A DNA stretch of 9,358 bases. Source: an uncultured Clostridia bacterium (GTDB taxonomy: Bacteria > Bacillota_A > Clostridia > Christensenellales > UBA3700). Every line of letters starts with the position of its first letter. Within the stretch, counting starts at the first letter, position 1. Where the stretch lies: NCBI GenBank assembly GCA_946545105.1, contig CAMNMY010000019.1, positions 1-9,358 on the forward strand. The letters are read 5' to 3'. The notes beneath the pieces were generated by a model that made no database searches, had not been told where the DNA came from, and saw only the letters and a list, made by a program, of their open reading frames with translations. Below are positions 1 to 6,932 of this stretch, piece after piece. The position numbers were made by a program, and so were the translations under genes.

Positions 1-51
1 TAAACGACCGATACGTCCAAAACCATTAATTGCAACTCTTACATTTGCCAT
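1..51 (-). CDS. gap: Glyceraldehyde-3-phosphate dehydrogenase, N-terminal fragment (runs off window)
   Basis: Only the first 17 codons are inside the window. They read MANVRVAINGFGRIGRL, the classic beginning of the NAD-binding Rossmann fold of GAPDH, where the GFGRIGR stretch is the dinucleotide-binding glycine loop. The enzyme oxidises and phosphorylates glyceraldehyde 3-phosphate in cytoplasmic glycolysis. The start is supported by a GGAGGA ribosome binding site at 61-66, nine bases upstream of the ATG, and by a good promoter further upstream (109-137), so it is probably transcribed on its own rather than only by read-through from the esterase gene. The catalytic cysteine and the rest of the protein lie outside the window and cannot be checked. 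Confidence 0.95.
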   Translation of the reverse strand, partial: MANVRVAINGFGRIGRL

Positions 52-108
52 AATATTATGTCCTCCATAAAAATTTAAATTTTTCGTTAATTTTTTAACT
101 CGTTTAGT

Positions 109-137
109 ATTTTAGCAACATTGCACTTTTTTCGCAA
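109..137 (-). promoter_or_regulatory. Probable sigma-A-type promoter of gap
   Basis: On the minus strand a -35 element TTGCGA (132-137) and a -10 element TAAAAT (109-114) are separated by exactly 17 bases. Transcription would begin near 102, giving a leader of about 50 bases before the gap ATG at 51. The rest of the 130-base gap between the esterase stop and gap is AT-rich and shows no other clear feature. Confidence 0.6.
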
Positions 138-181
138 GTAAAATAACGTATGTATGTAATACACGCACTAGCACAAAAGCA

Positions 182-2032
182 TTATTGTTGAGAATTCTTT
201 GCACTTTCTGCCTTTTTTGCATCAAAATTGCTCATATATTCATACAAGAATACATATGGGTCATCAATCATTTTTACATCGCTACCCAACTCAATTATCT
301 TGTTTGCATCTGGATTCCATTGGTCCCATTGAGGAAGCCCATCCCCATTTGGATTTCCAGTTTTAACAAAGTTAATCCAGTAATTGAGCATCGTGTCAGA
401 TAATTTTAAATCGTCCTCATTGTACCTATAAGACTTCTTTGCATTCTTTACGTTTCCGTATGCGTATATAATTTCGCCAGAATGCCATGTTCCCATATAT
501 CCATTGTCTTTTGTGAAGATATATCTATAGACTGTTTCTGAATTGTTGTATGCCATTGTAGACCAAGATTGATGAGGATATACAAACCAGTATGTTGATA
601 TAATCTCGTTAAATATTCTATTTGCATCCTTATCTGTATTTATCTTGCCGTCGTATTTTGCTAATAGCTCATCTGTATCTTCGCCAAATATTGATTGCAA
701 TCTCTCTTTATAATTCTTTAGATTTGGTTGTGTTCCAAATAGATACTCCAAGAAGATAAATGGATCTGCTTCATTTGCATTGACACCATTTAATAGAGCC
801 TCTTCGTTTTGCTCGCCAGCTTGATAGATTTCATATGGGCTCTTAGGTAGCGCGTAGCCATCGATTGTCATAGCTGAATTTTCGTATTTAGTTTTAATCA
901 ATTTCTCTGCTGGTAAAGCTCTTAATTGTTCTAGCGTTTGACAATTAAATTCTTCCTTTATGTCACTACCCATCTTATATGCTTTTTCAAGTGTTCTAAA
1001 TGTATGTGGAGGCACTTGTAAAACGACAGATGACGATTCGCCAATTGCACGCTTAAATAAGTTTTTAGCAAGTGGAGTTGAACATAATGCAGAAATAGAT
1101 GAAGACCCTGCAGATTCACCAGCAATTGTGATGTTATTCTTATCGCCATTAAATACAGCAATATTATCATTAACCCACTTTAATGCCTTTACTTGGTCTA
1201 AAAGACCATAGTTTCCTGTTGTGTTATTTGGAGATTCTTCTTTTAACTCTGGAAGTGCGAAATATCCAAACACACCTAATCTATATGCAACAGTTACAAA
1301 AATTACGCCGCTTTTTGCAACTTCAACCCCATAAATATCTGTTGAAGCCGTAGTTCCAGACATTAAAGAACCACCATGATAGTAAATTAAAACTGGAGTG
1401 TTTTCTGTTGCGTTTGCTGGCTTATAAACATTTAGATATAAACAATCTTCACTCATTGGAAGATCTGGAGTGTATTCTAAATCTATATGCCATCCACCTT
1501 CTAGATAAACATCTTGAAGTGTATTCATCATAAACGATGTTGAAGCTTGCATAGCTCTATTTGCAAATTTAGTGCAATCTTTTACGCCTTCCCATGGTTC
1601 AACATTTTGAGGCTCTTTCCATCTCAATTCGCCGATTGGAGCTTTTGCATATGGGATACCAGCATATACTTCTACAGAACCATCCTTTGTCTTTACACCT
1701 TGGATTTGGCCACCTTCAACTGTTAACACGGCAGTGTTTTCTAAATCTTTACCACTAACTGCATTTAAGTATGCTTTCCCTGGTGATGCAACGAAAAACA
1801 TTGTAATAGTTAACACAAAAAGCAATAGTACCGCAGCGCACTTTATATACCATTTTTTCCTCACTATAAAAAATTCACCAACAACAATTGTTGAATAGAT
1901 TATTAAAGACAAAACAACCCCAAATAATTTTAGGTTTGTTATATCTAACAAAAATAGAAATAAAACTAGTCCTATTACAGATAAAATTGAATGAATAATC
2001 AAATAAGTTTTTTGCCCTTTTGTCAACTCCAT
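182..2032 (-). CDS. Membrane-anchored carboxylesterase type B (alpha/beta-hydrolase)
   Basis: A 616-residue serine hydrolase that should cleave carboxylic esters; the natural substrate is unknown. Three hydrophobic segments lie at about residues 9-31, 34-57 and 62-82, with a basic RKKWYIK loop between the second and third. By the positive-inside rule this puts the catalytic domain outside the cell. The domain shows EDCLYLNVY (about 195-203), the oxyanion-hole HGG (about 219-221), the nucleophile elbow GESAG (Ser about 307), an acid candidate Glu in NANEAD (about 421) and the catalytic His in GTWHSGE (about 517). The length of the catalytic part is normal for the family. I chose the ATG at 2032 rather than one six codons upstream, because GGAGGG (2040-2045) sits seven bases before it. 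It has its own promoter and stands alone. No terminator is evident before gap. Family assignment is secure; physiological role is not. Confidence 0.93.
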   Translation of the reverse strand: MELTKGQKTYLIIHSILSVIGLVLFLFLLDITNLKLFGVVLSLIIYSTIVVGEFFIVRKKWYIKCAAVLLLFVLTITMFFVASPGKAYLNAVSGKDLENTAVLTVEGGQIQGVKTKDGSVEVYAGIPYAKAPIGELRWKEPQNVEPWEGVKDCTKFANRAMQASTSFMMNTLQDVYLEGGWHIDLEYTPDLPMSEDCLYLNVYKPANATENTPVLIYYHGGSLMSGTTASTDIYGVEVAKSGVIFVTVAYRLGVFGYFALPELKEESPNNTTGNYGLLDQVKALKWVNDNIAVFNGDKNNITIAGESAGSSSISALCSTPLAKNLFKRAIGESSSVVLQVPPHTFRTLEKAYKMGSDIKEEFNCQTLEQLRALPAEKLIKTKYENSAMTIDGYALPKSPYEIYQAGEQNEEALLNGVNANEADPFIFLEYLFGTQPNLKNYKERLQSIFGEDTDELLAKYDGKINTDKDANRIFNEIISTYWFVYPHQSWSTMAYNNSETVYRYIFTKDNGYMGTWHSGEIIYAYGNVKNAKKSYRYNEDDLKLSDTMLNYWINFVKTGNPNGDGLPQWDQWNPDANKIIELGSDVKMIDDPYVFLYEYMSNFDAKKAESAKNSQQ

Positions 2033-2039
2033 ATTTTTA

Positions 2040-2045
2040 CCCTCC
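2040..2045 (-). promoter_or_regulatory. Ribosome binding site that fixes the esterase start
   Basis: GGAGGG on the minus strand lies seven bases before the ATG at 2032 and is inside the coding sequence if the upstream in-frame ATG at 2050 is used. The optimal spacing argues that translation starts at 2032. Confidence 0.75.
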
Positions 2046-2053
2046 AACATTTT

Positions 2054-2082
2054 TTGTGTGTAATTGAATAATAATATATTAT
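2054..2082 (+). promoter_or_regulatory. Candidate promoter of the YunG-like gene
   Basis: TTGTGT (2054-2059) and TATTAT (2077-2082) are 17 bases apart on the plus strand. Transcription from about 2089 would leave a 40-base leader containing the GGGTGAGG ribosome binding site (2116-2123). The -10 element lies in the right half of the 16-base palindrome at 2069-2084. AT-richness makes chance matches likely, so confidence is moderate. Confidence 0.4.
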
Positions 2083-2096
2083 TAGCAAAATGTAAA
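2068..2096 (-). promoter_or_regulatory. Candidate promoter of the esterase gene
   Basis: On the minus strand TTTACA (2091-2096) and TATTAT (2068-2073) are separated by 17 bases, with expected initiation near 2060, under 30 bases upstream of the esterase ATG. It overlaps the divergent plus-strand promoter, so the two genes probably compete for or share regulation here. Confidence 0.5.
2069..2084. repeat. 16-base perfect palindrome between divergent promoters
   Basis: TAATAATATATTATTA reads the same on both strands. Its two halves supply most of the -10 elements proposed for the esterase (minus) and the YunG-like gene (plus). It could be a binding site for a dimeric regulator, or simply the symmetrical result of two facing -10 boxes in AT-rich DNA. 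Confidence 0.5.
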
Positions 2097-2128
2097 TATA
2101 CGTTGTATTATATAAGGGTGAGGCAAAT

Positions 2129-2563
2129 ATGAAATACAATTTCTATGGATGGCAAGACACAAAAGTGTCACCTATTAATGACAAATATGCAAAAGTTGAA
2201 AACCCTAGGGTTTTATATGATATGTTATCTAACATTTGGTGCGAGTATTCTTGTGCACCAAGATTAAGACCAAATTGGTCAAAAGAGAACAAGACTTTAG
2301 GCCAATGCTCTATTACTGCATTTTTAGTGCAAGATATATTCGGCGGCGATGTATTTGGCATACCTCTAGCTACAGGTGGTGTTCACTGTTTTAATGTTGT
2401 CGATGGCCACAAGTTTGATTTGGCTTCTGAACAATTTGGGGATGAAGTTTTAGACTATGTAAATGTAATTAAACAAACACGTGAGGATCATTTCCAAGAC
2501 AAAGATAAATTTGAAAGATATAAATATCTTTGGGATAAGTTAAACGAATTATATTTAAACTAA
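2129..2563 (+). CDS. YunG-like small protein of unknown function
   Basis: A 144-residue soluble protein with no signal peptide or membrane segment. The central part, GQCSITAFLVQDIFGGDV (about 58-75) followed by GGVHCFNVVDGHKFDLASEQF (about 83-103), resembles from memory the conserved core of the Bacillus YunG family, whose function I do not know to be established. A cysteine (60), histidine (86) and aspartate (97) occur in an order seen in papain-like folds, but this is only suggestive. The start has a GGGTGAGG ribosome binding site five bases upstream. It is the only plus-strand gene: divergent from the esterase and convergent with the ACS-like gene, with the stop codons overlapping by four bases. 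It is probably an independent single-gene unit. Confidence 0.75.
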   Translation: MKYNFYGWQDTKVSPINDKYAKVENPRVLYDMLSNIWCEYSCAPRLRPNWSKENKTLGQCSITAFLVQDIFGGDVFGIPLATGGVHCFNVVDGHKFDLASEQFGDEVLDYVNVIKQTREDHFQDKDKFERYKYLWDKLNELYLN

Positions 2564-3264
2564 TTCTTTTTATTTAATTCTTTATGAAGTTTTCTTAATC
2601 CTTGCACTTCGTTGCAGATGTCATTCATATTGCATGCATGACAATCCATATCGACGCCATCAAAGATATGATTTAGTGTCAATGTAACTTCTTTTGCCTT
2701 TTCTACTATTGGTAATAACTCTTTATAAATATTGCTTTCGCCAATTAGGAAAATAACACCAACATCTTCAACTGCATCAATCTGCATAAATTGATTCTTT
2801 ATTGCTCTAGCAATAGATGCAAAAGAAAAGCCTTGTTTTAATGCGTTCTTTGAAACTCTGTAGTTTATGTAATAATGTTTTGAAGATGCACGTGTCATTA
2901 TATCTTTAAAATGAGACTTTGCATCTTTTAATAAAACATCTTGTGTAAAATCATAGATTTTATCACTCTCAATATCTTTAATTTTTAGAATGACGATTTT
3001 ACCAAAAGATAAATGTTTTTGGCTCTTAATTAAGCTCTCATCTCCAACAACATAAAAGCCATCTAAAAAGTTGTTTGAAGATTGGATAAGCATATTTATG
3101 CTCTCTTTAGGATATCCACCTAATTCAAAAGCTGTTTCCTTATCAAACAAATAAACATTCTTATCTAAAATATCCCATGGTTGTGCATTTTTATCTAACG
3201 CAACCATAGGATAGTTATCTAACACATTAAGTGTTTCTTTTATTAAAGAGTCGAAAATATCCAT
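2560..3264 (-). CDS. Truncated acetyl-CoA synthase (AcsB/CdhC)-like protein
   Basis: A 234-residue protein whose length is about a third of AcsB. From memory of AcsB/CdhC, the match covers the region before and into the A-cluster: FELGG (about 46-50), LDGFYVVGDES (about 67-77), a segment INYRVSKNALKQGFSF (about 133-148) resembling the IRISKEAYEKGF stretch of AcsB, and a C-terminal C-x2-C-x5-C (Cys208, 211, 217) where AcsB has its first A-cluster cysteines (C-x2-C-x8-C). The later Gly-Cys-Gly-Cys nickel-binding part is absent, so acetyl-CoA synthesis by this protein alone is very unlikely; an iron-sulfur or metal-carrying accessory role is possible. Its ATG shares one base with the stop of the 37-residue gene upstream (TAATG) and it has only a weak, distant ribosome binding site, so it is probably translated by coupling. 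It is the last gene of the 7691-2560 operon. Confidence 0.78.
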   Translation of the reverse strand: MDIFDSLIKETLNVLDNYPMVALDKNAQPWDILDKNVYLFDKETAFELGGYPKESINMLIQSSNNFLDGFYVVGDESLIKSQKHLSFGKIVILKIKDIESDKIYDFTQDVLLKDAKSHFKDIMTRASSKHYYINYRVSKNALKQGFSFASIARAIKNQFMQIDAVEDVGVIFLIGESNIYKELLPIVEKAKEVTLTLNHIFDGVDMDCHACNMNDICNEVQGLRKLHKELNKKN

Positions 3265-3377
3265 TAAAGTTTTCTATCTCTCTTTATGTTGTCATAGTGC
3301 TTCATAAAAGGTTTTTGAAGCAAATGAACTAATTTCATATCTAGGTTAAACCAATAAATTAAAAACAAAGTAATCAT
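3264..3377 (-). CDS. Small protein of 37 residues inside the reductase operon
   Basis: This gene is too short for usual gene calling but is well supported by context. An AAGGAG ribosome binding site (3385-3390), formed by the last codons of the activase gene, sits seven bases before the ATG at 3377. The frame stays open for 37 codons and ends in TAA, which overlaps the ATG of the ACS-like gene by one base (TAATG). It thus fills the only sizeable gap in the operon and would explain how the poorly equipped ACS-like start is translated. The product begins with a hydrophobic stretch (MITLFLIYWF), continues with an amphipathic part, and ends in a basic tail (NIKRDRKL). It resembles no family I know. 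It could be a membrane-associating small subunit, a leader that only couples translation, or a subunit of the complex. Confidence 0.65.
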   Translation of the reverse strand: MITLFLIYWFNLDMKLVHLLQKPFMKHYDNIKRDRKL

Positions 3378-3379
3378 AA

Positions 3380-4186
3380 TTACGCTCCTTGTTCTGCTAA
3401 GCCCTTTTGACGTGCAAACTCTGCAGCACCTAGTGCGCCCATCAATTGAGGGTCAATTGGAAGTTCTGCAACTTTAATTCTTAATACTTGTTCAATAGCC
3501 TTCTTTAAGCCATCGTTTTTAGCACAACCACCTGTCAATGTAATCTTACCATCTGTACCAGCCTTCTTAGCCATAACAAAGCAACGCTTTGCGATTGATA
3601 CTTGAAGGCCTGCAGCGATTTCTTCCATTGGCTTTCCTTCACCAACTAATGAAGTTACTTCTGATTCTGCAAATACTGTGCATTGTGCAGTAATTGGAAT
3701 AACATTCTTTGCTTTTAAAGATAATTTTGCGAACTCTTCAAGAGGCATTTCAAATGCTCTTGCCATAGCTTCATAGAACTTACCTGTTCCAGCTGCACAT
3801 TTATCATTCATAGCAAAGTTTAATACTGTGCCATCTTCATCGATTCTAATACCCTTTACATCTTGTCCACCGATATCAATAATACCTGTGATTGTTGGAT
3901 CTGCTACATGTACACCCATAGCGTGACAAGAAATCTCTGAGATGTTCTCATCTGCAAATGGAACCTTGTTTCTTCCGTAACCTGTACCAACAAGATAAGA
4001 TAAATCTTGAATTGATTTTAATTCAGGAACTTGAGCTATAGTGCCTTCAAGAGACAAAGTAGCTGTTTCCGTTGGATTAATCTTTGAACGAATTGTTGTA
4101 TGAGCAACAATCTTTCCTTCCTCATCTAATATTACACATTTAGCGTAGGTTGAACCTACATCGCATCCGCCAAAATATTTTTTCAT
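3380..4186 (-). CDS. 2-hydroxyacyl-CoA dehydratase/benzoyl-CoA reductase activase (HgdC/BadF-BadG family ATPase)
   Basis: A 268-residue ASKHA-fold ATPase of typical length for HgdC. Homodimers of this family carry one [4Fe-4S] cluster at the subunit interface and use ATP to push a low-potential electron onto the dehydratase or reductase. Visible motifs are the phosphate-1 loop DVGSTYAKCVILD (9-21), GTGYGRN (67-73), EISCHAMG (84-91), IDIGGQDVK (103-111), NDKCAAGTGKFYE with Cys130, AQCTVFAESEV with Cys169, TGGCAKN (218-224) and PQLMGALGAAEFA near the end. Cys130 and Cys169 match the two cluster ligands of HgdC. It lies 11 bases after the A-subunit gene, with its AAAGGAGAT ribosome binding site partly overlapping that gene's stop, so co-translation is likely. 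The adjoining two-subunit enzyme is its obvious partner. Confidence 0.95.
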   Translation of the reverse strand: MKKYFGGCDVGSTYAKCVILDEEGKIVAHTTIRSKINPTETATLSLEGTIAQVPELKSIQDLSYLVGTGYGRNKVPFADENISEISCHAMGVHVADPTITGIIDIGGQDVKGIRIDEDGTVLNFAMNDKCAAGTGKFYEAMARAFEMPLEEFAKLSLKAKNVIPITAQCTVFAESEVTSLVGEGKPMEEIAAGLQVSIAKRCFVMAKKAGTDGKITLTGGCAKNDGLKKAIEQVLRIKVAELPIDPQLMGALGAAEFARQKGLAEQGA

Positions 4187-4197
4187 TTTTATCTCCT

Positions 4198-5739
4198 TTA
4201 CCAGCTCTCACTATCATCGAATTCCACTAAGCTTGGATCTAGTGGCTCTTCTCTCATAACTGTCTTCATATATTTATTAATTTCATCTCTCATATCTCTT
4301 CTTGAAATTGAAGTTGGATCCATTAAATCTTGCTTTACCCAAACAAATTTAACTTTTCTTCTTGCAGCCTCTTCTTCGAACAAGCCGCTTATAGCGCCAA
4401 CGCCCTTACAAGAAATTTGGTCAAACATAATTACCATATCGGCATTAAATTGTTCCATCTTAACCCATAGATCATCCAAAATTACTTCGTAACCACCTTT
4501 TGTATGAACTCTCATTGTTGCGCCTTGAGCCATCTTAGCAATACCATATAGCATTGTCTCTGGTGTTGATGTATCAATAATTTCTGATCCTTGGAAGTCA
4601 ATCATATCGCAAACTGATTCAATACCCCAGCAATCCAATAGCCAAGCATTGAAGTTTGCATAGTTATTACATGGAGTATTCCATAAAACTGCACGATGGC
4701 GAACAGTCTTTGGATAAATTCCTTTTTCTACTTGTTTCTTAAGAATTGCATTTACTTTTTCATCATTTTTTAATGCAACTTTGTTACCACAAGCGAATTG
4801 ATATTCAAACAATCTATATAACCATACTGTAGATCCTGTATGTGGTGGAATTTCAGTCTTATTCAATTCCCACTTTTCCATCTTCTTTCTTGTTTGGCCA
4901 TTCCATACTTCACATGCTTTTCTTAAAGCATCGTAATCGTATTTCTCGCCTGTTTGCTCTTCAATAAATTTAATTACTGACTTATATTCTGCAACAGCAT
5001 ATTCCATTACTTCTTCTCTCTTCCAACGAAGTGGAATATTTAAAGGCATTGTTGGTAAACCATGTCTTCTATCTTGAACTGTTGAAGTCATAATTGAACC
5101 GTCACATGGCATATTGCAAGATATGAAGCACTTGCCAACCTTACAATAGTCATCTTCAATTGCAACACCTGCTTCGAATGAAGGAAGTGGGCAAACGTCA
5201 GCTGGCAACCCATAAGATTCTGTTTGGCTTATATAATGTACTGGCGCATGTTGATTAATTAATGATGGCAAATACATTGGGGCAACTTGATACAATATTG
5301 TGTTGTATCCCTTAAATCCAGCACCAATAATACCTGGTAGCAATTCATCTATCAATATAATATGATCAGATTTTTCTTTTGCCTTTTTACTATTTGGATG
5401 TAAGTGTTCATCTGCTGAAAATAGTATTGTTAAATGTTGTGTAACAATCTTTGCAAGTGTATTCATATTATTTCTTGCGGCACGAAGACCTGCACCTTTC
5501 ATTTGGCTCATTATTCTATCGAAGAATGCTGGAACTGTTAAGTATGTATACATCCAACGATATCTAAACAAAGCTTTAATGTTTTGAATAGGATGTCTTA
5601 AAACCCATGCAAGTAATATTCCCCAAAGTTGCAACCACTTGAAGAAATCATACATAGTATCTTTAAAGCCACGCCATTCACGATGCTTATATAATCCAGT
5701 CTTTGGCTGATAATTATCAGCTATTCTTTTCTTTTTCAT
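4198..5739 (-). CDS. 2-hydroxyacyl-CoA dehydratase/benzoyl-CoA reductase superfamily, A-type subunit (HgdA-like), N-terminally extended
   Basis: A 513-residue iron-sulfur enzyme subunit, somewhat longer than the usual 410-480 of the family. The first 120 or so residues hold a hydrophobic or amphipathic patch WLQLWGILLAWVL (about 35-47) and basic aromatic stretches that may touch the membrane. The core follows, with a cysteine-rich block: Cys183 (DVCPLPS), Cys199, Cys204, Cys208 and Cys212 (CNMPCDGS), plus Cys444 (QISCKGVG) near the C-terminus in the place where the family carries a conserved cluster ligand. The gene starts 23 bases inside the end of the B-type gene, with an AGAGAGG ribosome binding site, so the two are translationally coupled and likely form a heterodimer. 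Superfamily membership is inferred from overall pattern, cysteine placement and the neighbouring activase. Whether it dehydrates a hydroxyacyl-CoA, reduces a ring, or reduces another small molecule cannot be told. Confidence 0.85.
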   Translation of the reverse strand: MKKKRIADNYQPKTGLYKHREWRGFKDTMYDFFKWLQLWGILLAWVLRHPIQNIKALFRYRWMYTYLTVPAFFDRIMSQMKGAGLRAARNNMNTLAKIVTQHLTILFSADEHLHPNSKKAKEKSDHIILIDELLPGIIGAGFKGYNTILYQVAPMYLPSLINQHAPVHYISQTESYGLPADVCPLPSFEAGVAIEDDYCKVGKCFISCNMPCDGSIMTSTVQDRRHGLPTMPLNIPLRWKREEVMEYAVAEYKSVIKFIEEQTGEKYDYDALRKACEVWNGQTRKKMEKWELNKTEIPPHTGSTVWLYRLFEYQFACGNKVALKNDEKVNAILKKQVEKGIYPKTVRHRAVLWNTPCNNYANFNAWLLDCWGIESVCDMIDFQGSEIIDTSTPETMLYGIAKMAQGATMRVHTKGGYEVILDDLWVKMEQFNADMVIMFDQISCKGVGAISGLFEEEAARRKVKFVWVKQDLMDPTSISRRDMRDEINKYMKTVMREEPLDPSLVEFDDSESW

Positions 5740-6931
5740 CGTTTCCTCTCTTAGCTTGTATTTTCTTTATTTCAAGGCTTTCGACGAAAGCTTGTATTCT
5801 TGTCATTAATTGGCCTGAACCAGAAACAACATATTCTCTATCAATTTGAGTTGTAGGGATATTGTATTCTTCTGCCATAATTCTTCCTGATAACATTCTT
5901 TCATAACCCCAGAAGTCACAGAATTTAGCTTGTTCATAAATAACGCCATCTGCTTTATATTCTTCAACAAGTTTCTTTATTAATTCTCTTCTTCCTTGAA
6001 TCTTATCTTGTGCCATAAATCTTGGGCATTGATTTGTTTGAAGATATGCTTTGCATACTTGATCTAAAACTGGTTCATCATCATTTAGTTTAATTTGTTG
6101 TCTTCCAGGAATTGAACCATAACAATATCTATCTGCAACAACATAGCAATGACATGCTTCCATTATTTCGGAAAATGTATAGTCATCGATTTCTGAGCCA
6201 ACAACTACAACTCTTGCTCTCCAATGATTCTTTTCTTCCTTTTGTCTATGTCTTAAATCTTCTAATGTTTCCTCAAGGTATGGAAGAATTAAATATGTTG
6301 GGCAAGCGTAACTTACTAAACACAAAATATGGAATTCCCTAGGTGTAATCACAGGGTTTTCCTCTTTTCTCATCTCTGAGATTTCTTCAAAGATTGCACA
6401 CATTCTATTGTGCATTTCTACTGCCTTTCTTAAAGCAGCATCTGAAATATCACAACCAAACTTATCTCTTAGAGGTTCTAGAAAACGAGTTTTTACTTGA
6501 TTGATGTAGAACTTGTTTCCATGCTCTGTTATTTTCATTGGTGCATCTATTATGTTGTAATAGAATTTTTTGTTATCAATAAGGTTTAACTCATGAATAT
6601 TTTCGACAACTCTTACCATTTGTTGGCATGTATCTGATGAAAAATAACAATCTATAAAATTAAATCCACCCTCAAATGCACGCTCAAGTAAAGCTCTTGA
6701 AAAGCCACAAATAAATGATGTCATATAATATTGGCTAATATCCAAAGAACCAGTGTGAGGAGCTCTTAGTCTAACACTAAAAGAATTGTCTAGGTTAAAC
6801 AAGGCCTCAGGCATATAGTAGCAAGTGTATGCTACACAAGTTTTCCCTTCTTCTTTTGCTTTCTTTACTAGGTCATTATTGGCCTGTTCCAATAAGTCTT
6901 CATAAAAGTGAATATGCTTTAAATCACGCAT
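5717..6931 (-). CDS. 2-hydroxyacyl-CoA dehydratase/benzoyl-CoA reductase superfamily, B-type subunit (HgdB-like)
   Basis: A 404-residue cytoplasmic protein of normal length for a B-type subunit. The three expected cysteine positions are visible: Cys102 (SSDTCQQM), Cys302 (TNQCPRFM) and Cys338 (AKFCDFWGYE), which in HgdB-like proteins hold a [4Fe-4S] cluster. The sequences between them (SEIDDYTFSEIMEA and the PTTQIDREYV stretch near the end) are also typical of the superfamily. A GGGGG ribosome binding site (6941-6945) lies nine bases upstream of the ATG and inside the end of the CooC-like gene, which stops one base before this start. The 3' end overlaps the A-type gene by 23 bases. The C-terminus ends in a charged tail. 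It should pair with the next gene's product and be activated by the HgdC-like ATPase. Substrate unknown. Confidence 0.88.
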   Translation of the reverse strand: MRDLKHIHFYEDLLEQANNDLVKKAKEEGKTCVAYTCYYMPEALFNLDNSFSVRLRAPHTGSLDISQYYMTSFICGFSRALLERAFEGGFNFIDCYFSSDTCQQMVRVVENIHELNLIDNKKFYYNIIDAPMKITEHGNKFYINQVKTRFLEPLRDKFGCDISDAALRKAVEMHNRMCAIFEEISEMRKEENPVITPREFHILCLVSYACPTYLILPYLEETLEDLRHRQKEEKNHWRARVVVVGSEIDDYTFSEIMEACHCYVVADRYCYGSIPGRQQIKLNDDEPVLDQVCKAYLQTNQCPRFMAQDKIQGRRELIKKLVEEYKADGVIYEQAKFCDFWGYERMLSGRIMAEEYNIPTTQIDREYVVSGSGQLMTRIQAFVESLEIKKIQAKRGNDEKEKNS

Positions 6932-6932
6932 T

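Noticed and set aside
147..165. Possible hairpin CGTGTAT...ATACATACG followed by TTATTTT as a terminator after the esterase
   Set aside because: The stem has only about five good pairs with a wobble and a mismatch, and the T-run is interrupted, so it is too weak to call a terminator.
2082..2111. Alternative plus-strand promoter TTAGCA with 18-base spacing to TATTAT for the YunG-like gene
   Set aside because: Transcription would begin at or inside the ribosome binding site (2116-2123), leaving no usable leader.
2560..3264. Full acetyl-CoA synthase of the Wood-Ljungdahl pathway
   Set aside because: Only about a third of the length, without the Gly-Cys-Gly-Cys nickel-binding region, and no CODH, corrinoid protein or methyltransferase gene nearby.
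4198..6931. Assignment to a specific substrate such as 2-hydroxyglutaryl-CoA, lactoyl-CoA or benzoyl-CoA
   Set aside because: The sequence shows the superfamily but no adjacent CoA-transferase, dehydrogenase or acyl-CoA gene that would point to one of these substrates.
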